Assembly: GCA_948567375.1 (NCBI GenBank)
Contig: OX419757.1
Coordinates: 62,620,001-62,684,000 of the forward strand
Origin: Lunularia cruciata
Taxonomy: Eukaryota; Streptophyta; Marchantiopsida; Lunulariales; Lunulariaceae
Direction: 5' to 3'
Length of the DNA stretch: 64,000 nt
The notes under the pieces: generated by a model
What the model was told of the DNA's origin: nothing
What the model saw: only the letters and a program-made list of their open reading frames with translations
Databases searched by the model: none
Part shown: positions 62,031-64,000 of the stretch, piece after piece
Numbering within the stretch: the stretch's first letter is position 1
Layout of the letters: each line of letters opens with the position of its first letter
Made by a program: the position numbers and the translations under genes

Positions 62031-64000
62031 TACTGCACCTAAGATATTTGAGCTATGCAAGTTGTCAGTCTACAAAAAACATCCAAAGAAAACTGGAGCA
62101 TCCAAAGAAGCATCACCTAGTGTGATTGCTCTCCTATGGATTGGACCATCCATGACACTTTATAGAGCAATAGATACACATTGTCTAAATTATGCTACAA
62201 AGTATGAGAGTGAGAGTGGTACCGCTTGGCACCTAACATGACAAGCTCTTGAGCACTCCTTGACAAATGTGTCAAACACCGTGTCCATCGCTCCATATAA
62301 CTCCTGGGCTAGAGGAACAAAGAGGTGACCTTGCTGCATACTCCTATACTTGGAGACCTTGCAAACTGCTACTACACTGGCTGCCCATCCAAAGGGATGG
62401 GAAATCACTCCTTTCAAAACTATATCACATGTAAGGTCCATAATTAAGACATCTGCTACTATCACCTGATCATCTCAGACCAAGTATAAGTCTGCCATAA
62501 CATGTGTCATTTGCAAAGTCTGCCATGACACATGTCATACAAACGCTCCCACTAAGCCAAGTATCCACTCTCTCGTGCCATAGCAAACACTATGTCCTTA
62601 ATAGCATCATGGATAGCTATCCTTTGTCTTCCAAAAGAGACTATGTCATATGGACCGCTGCTACATCTAGTGTAGAATCACACTCACAAGTGAGGAATGA
62701 AGATGCAAATGGATGGACCAAACCTAGGCAAAACTTCATCGTTGTAGAGAAAATAGTTGGTGCAATTTGGAATGCCCTAATGCACGGTTGAGCTAGGATC
62801 CAAGAGCATGCATCCTTGCCAGAGCAAGAACAAAGATGTGCTCTAGTAGCCTAAGGAATGGACGAGTCAACTAAGAGAGAATGTAGTGTATGTTGACACT
62901 ACCGCTCCATCAAGGGAGATTGTAAACCTCTAGTCCAATCTGACAATAATGAAGCAAAAGATAGAAGGTCCTTGCATGCCCATGGGGATAGACCATCTCT
63001 TGTCTCCCACAATAACATCTAGAGAGAAAAGGATCCCTCCTCCACCTTTGTCACATAAGTCTGCAAATCGGCTTATCAACAACCACAAAATGAGAGGAAA
63101 GTAGGGGTGTCAAGAGAGCACAACTACCCAAAAATGTTATAGGTGCCATCTCCTCCATAGATAGCAAGCCAACCCCATCTGTAGATGTGATACACCTCTC
63201 TAGAAGCTCAAGGTAGGGAGGGTTACCTAAAGGGGACCATGCCTTGCACTTTGACACCTTGACTCTCAAGCCTACTGGATGTAGCTTGGTAGTCAAGTTG
63301 TCAAGGCCTACCTAGTCTGATCTATAGGGCCCATGATGAGTGTATCATCTGTCAAGGAGGGAAAACACAACATTGCATGGCCAAAGTAGTAGATAGCTCT
63401 GAAGTGAGCCATGGCAAACAAAGGTCCCCCTAAAGGATCTCCCTATCATGTACTAGCAATTAACTCCAAAATGGAGACTCCTTCCTATGAACGACCATGC
63501 TTGTAGTAAAGGAAAGCAAGAGAGCCATAACAATATTACACAAAAGGAACAAGACTTGCCAAGTTTCCACTAGCCTCCCTAAGCTCTCTAAAGATGGAAG
63601 CTTGTTAGAAGCTATTAAAAGCATTCTCAACATCCATCTGTAAGGCAACCCACTCCATATGGATATTTAGGAGTGCCCTAATGCCTAGAGATATACCCTC
63701 ACATCCTCCAAGTGTAGCTATTATAAACTTATGTGGACTAAGGTGTTGTCAAAGGTGAGAACGATGCTGAAGGACAATGGTGCAACTGACCAAACACAAA
63801 AAGATCTCTCCAATAGCAATTGGTCTAATGCCCTGTATGTCCTTCTCCATCATGAGAAGTCAACTAGCACCTAACACCTGACTAATAGACATAGGAATTC
63901 TCCTCTTGCTACTACTATAGCCACTTGAAACAACTTGGTAAAACCACTAGAAGGATAATTTGCTTGAAAACAATCTCTAAGATGCTCATATACCATCCTT
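62031..64000 (-). pseudogene. non-LTR retrotransposon copy D, runs off the window
   Basis: Minus-strand copy. The endonuclease-like part is open at 62190-62465: I-V-A-D-V-L-I-M-D, S-H-P-F-G-W, K-V-S-K-Y-R, F-V-P-L-A, E-L-Y-G-A-M-D. At 63051-63296 the V-K-V-S-K-C and F-L-G-S-C-A-L-L segments are fused by a ~330-bp deletion relative to copy A. The catalytic box near 63335 reads L-T-D-D-T-L-I. The RT N-terminal part continues to the window end; the zinc finger would lie beyond it. Confidence 0.78.

Overview
The window looks like nuclear DNA of a land plant. It holds two recognisable host genes with GT-AG introns, a mitotic checkpoint kinase of the MPS1/TTK family and a plasma-membrane aquaporin of the plant PIP1 subfamily. 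Around them lie long AT-rich stretches and several generations of decayed retrotransposons. I cannot name the species. A seed-free plant (moss, liverwort, fern or lycophyte) is my guess only.

Layout. 1-3578: the 5' part of a minus-strand chromovirus (gag, primer site, LTR) abutting the pol 3' part and 3' LTR of a Ty1/copia element. 3579-8400: AT-rich, with a degenerate LTR-like block and a ~96-bp inverted repeat. 8400-15316: the MPS1 kinase gene, plus strand, six coding exons that join in frame to 1298 codons. 16185-26230: copies of a non-LTR retrotransposon in both orientations; the plus copy is split by two separate insertions. 26231-39700: mostly AT-rich DNA without supportable genes, apart from a GC-richer island with perfect hairpins (27.4-28.0 kb) and several copies of a short 3'-tail repeat (36.7-37.6 kb). 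40284-42422: the PIP1 gene, minus strand, four coding exons, 285 residues. 47970-57190: another non-LTR copy (minus) split by a complete chromovirus at 49642-55181 with matching TTGGT target duplications. 58165-60330 and 61930-64000: two more minus-strand non-LTR copies.

The most interesting object is the non-LTR family. Read across its copies it shows, in order, an N-terminal C2H2 zinc finger, a reverse transcriptase with a V-D-(I/V)-x-N motif and an A-D-D-T box, a Cys-rich finger, and a C-terminal segment with a D-V-V-V-T-D-P-T motif that I infer to be a restriction-like endonuclease. That is the layout of R2-type elements, not of the L1 and RTE elements usual in plants. Its 3' tail also occurs by itself at several places, once as three tandem copies and once as an inverted pair, which suggests a SINE-like partner family or frequent 5' truncation.

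The insertion history can be read directly: chromovirus into non-LTR copy, two LTR-type insertions into another copy, and chromovirus next to or into copia. MPS1 (cell division) and PIP1 (water transport) are unrelated neighbours about 25 kb apart; nothing suggests co-regulation.
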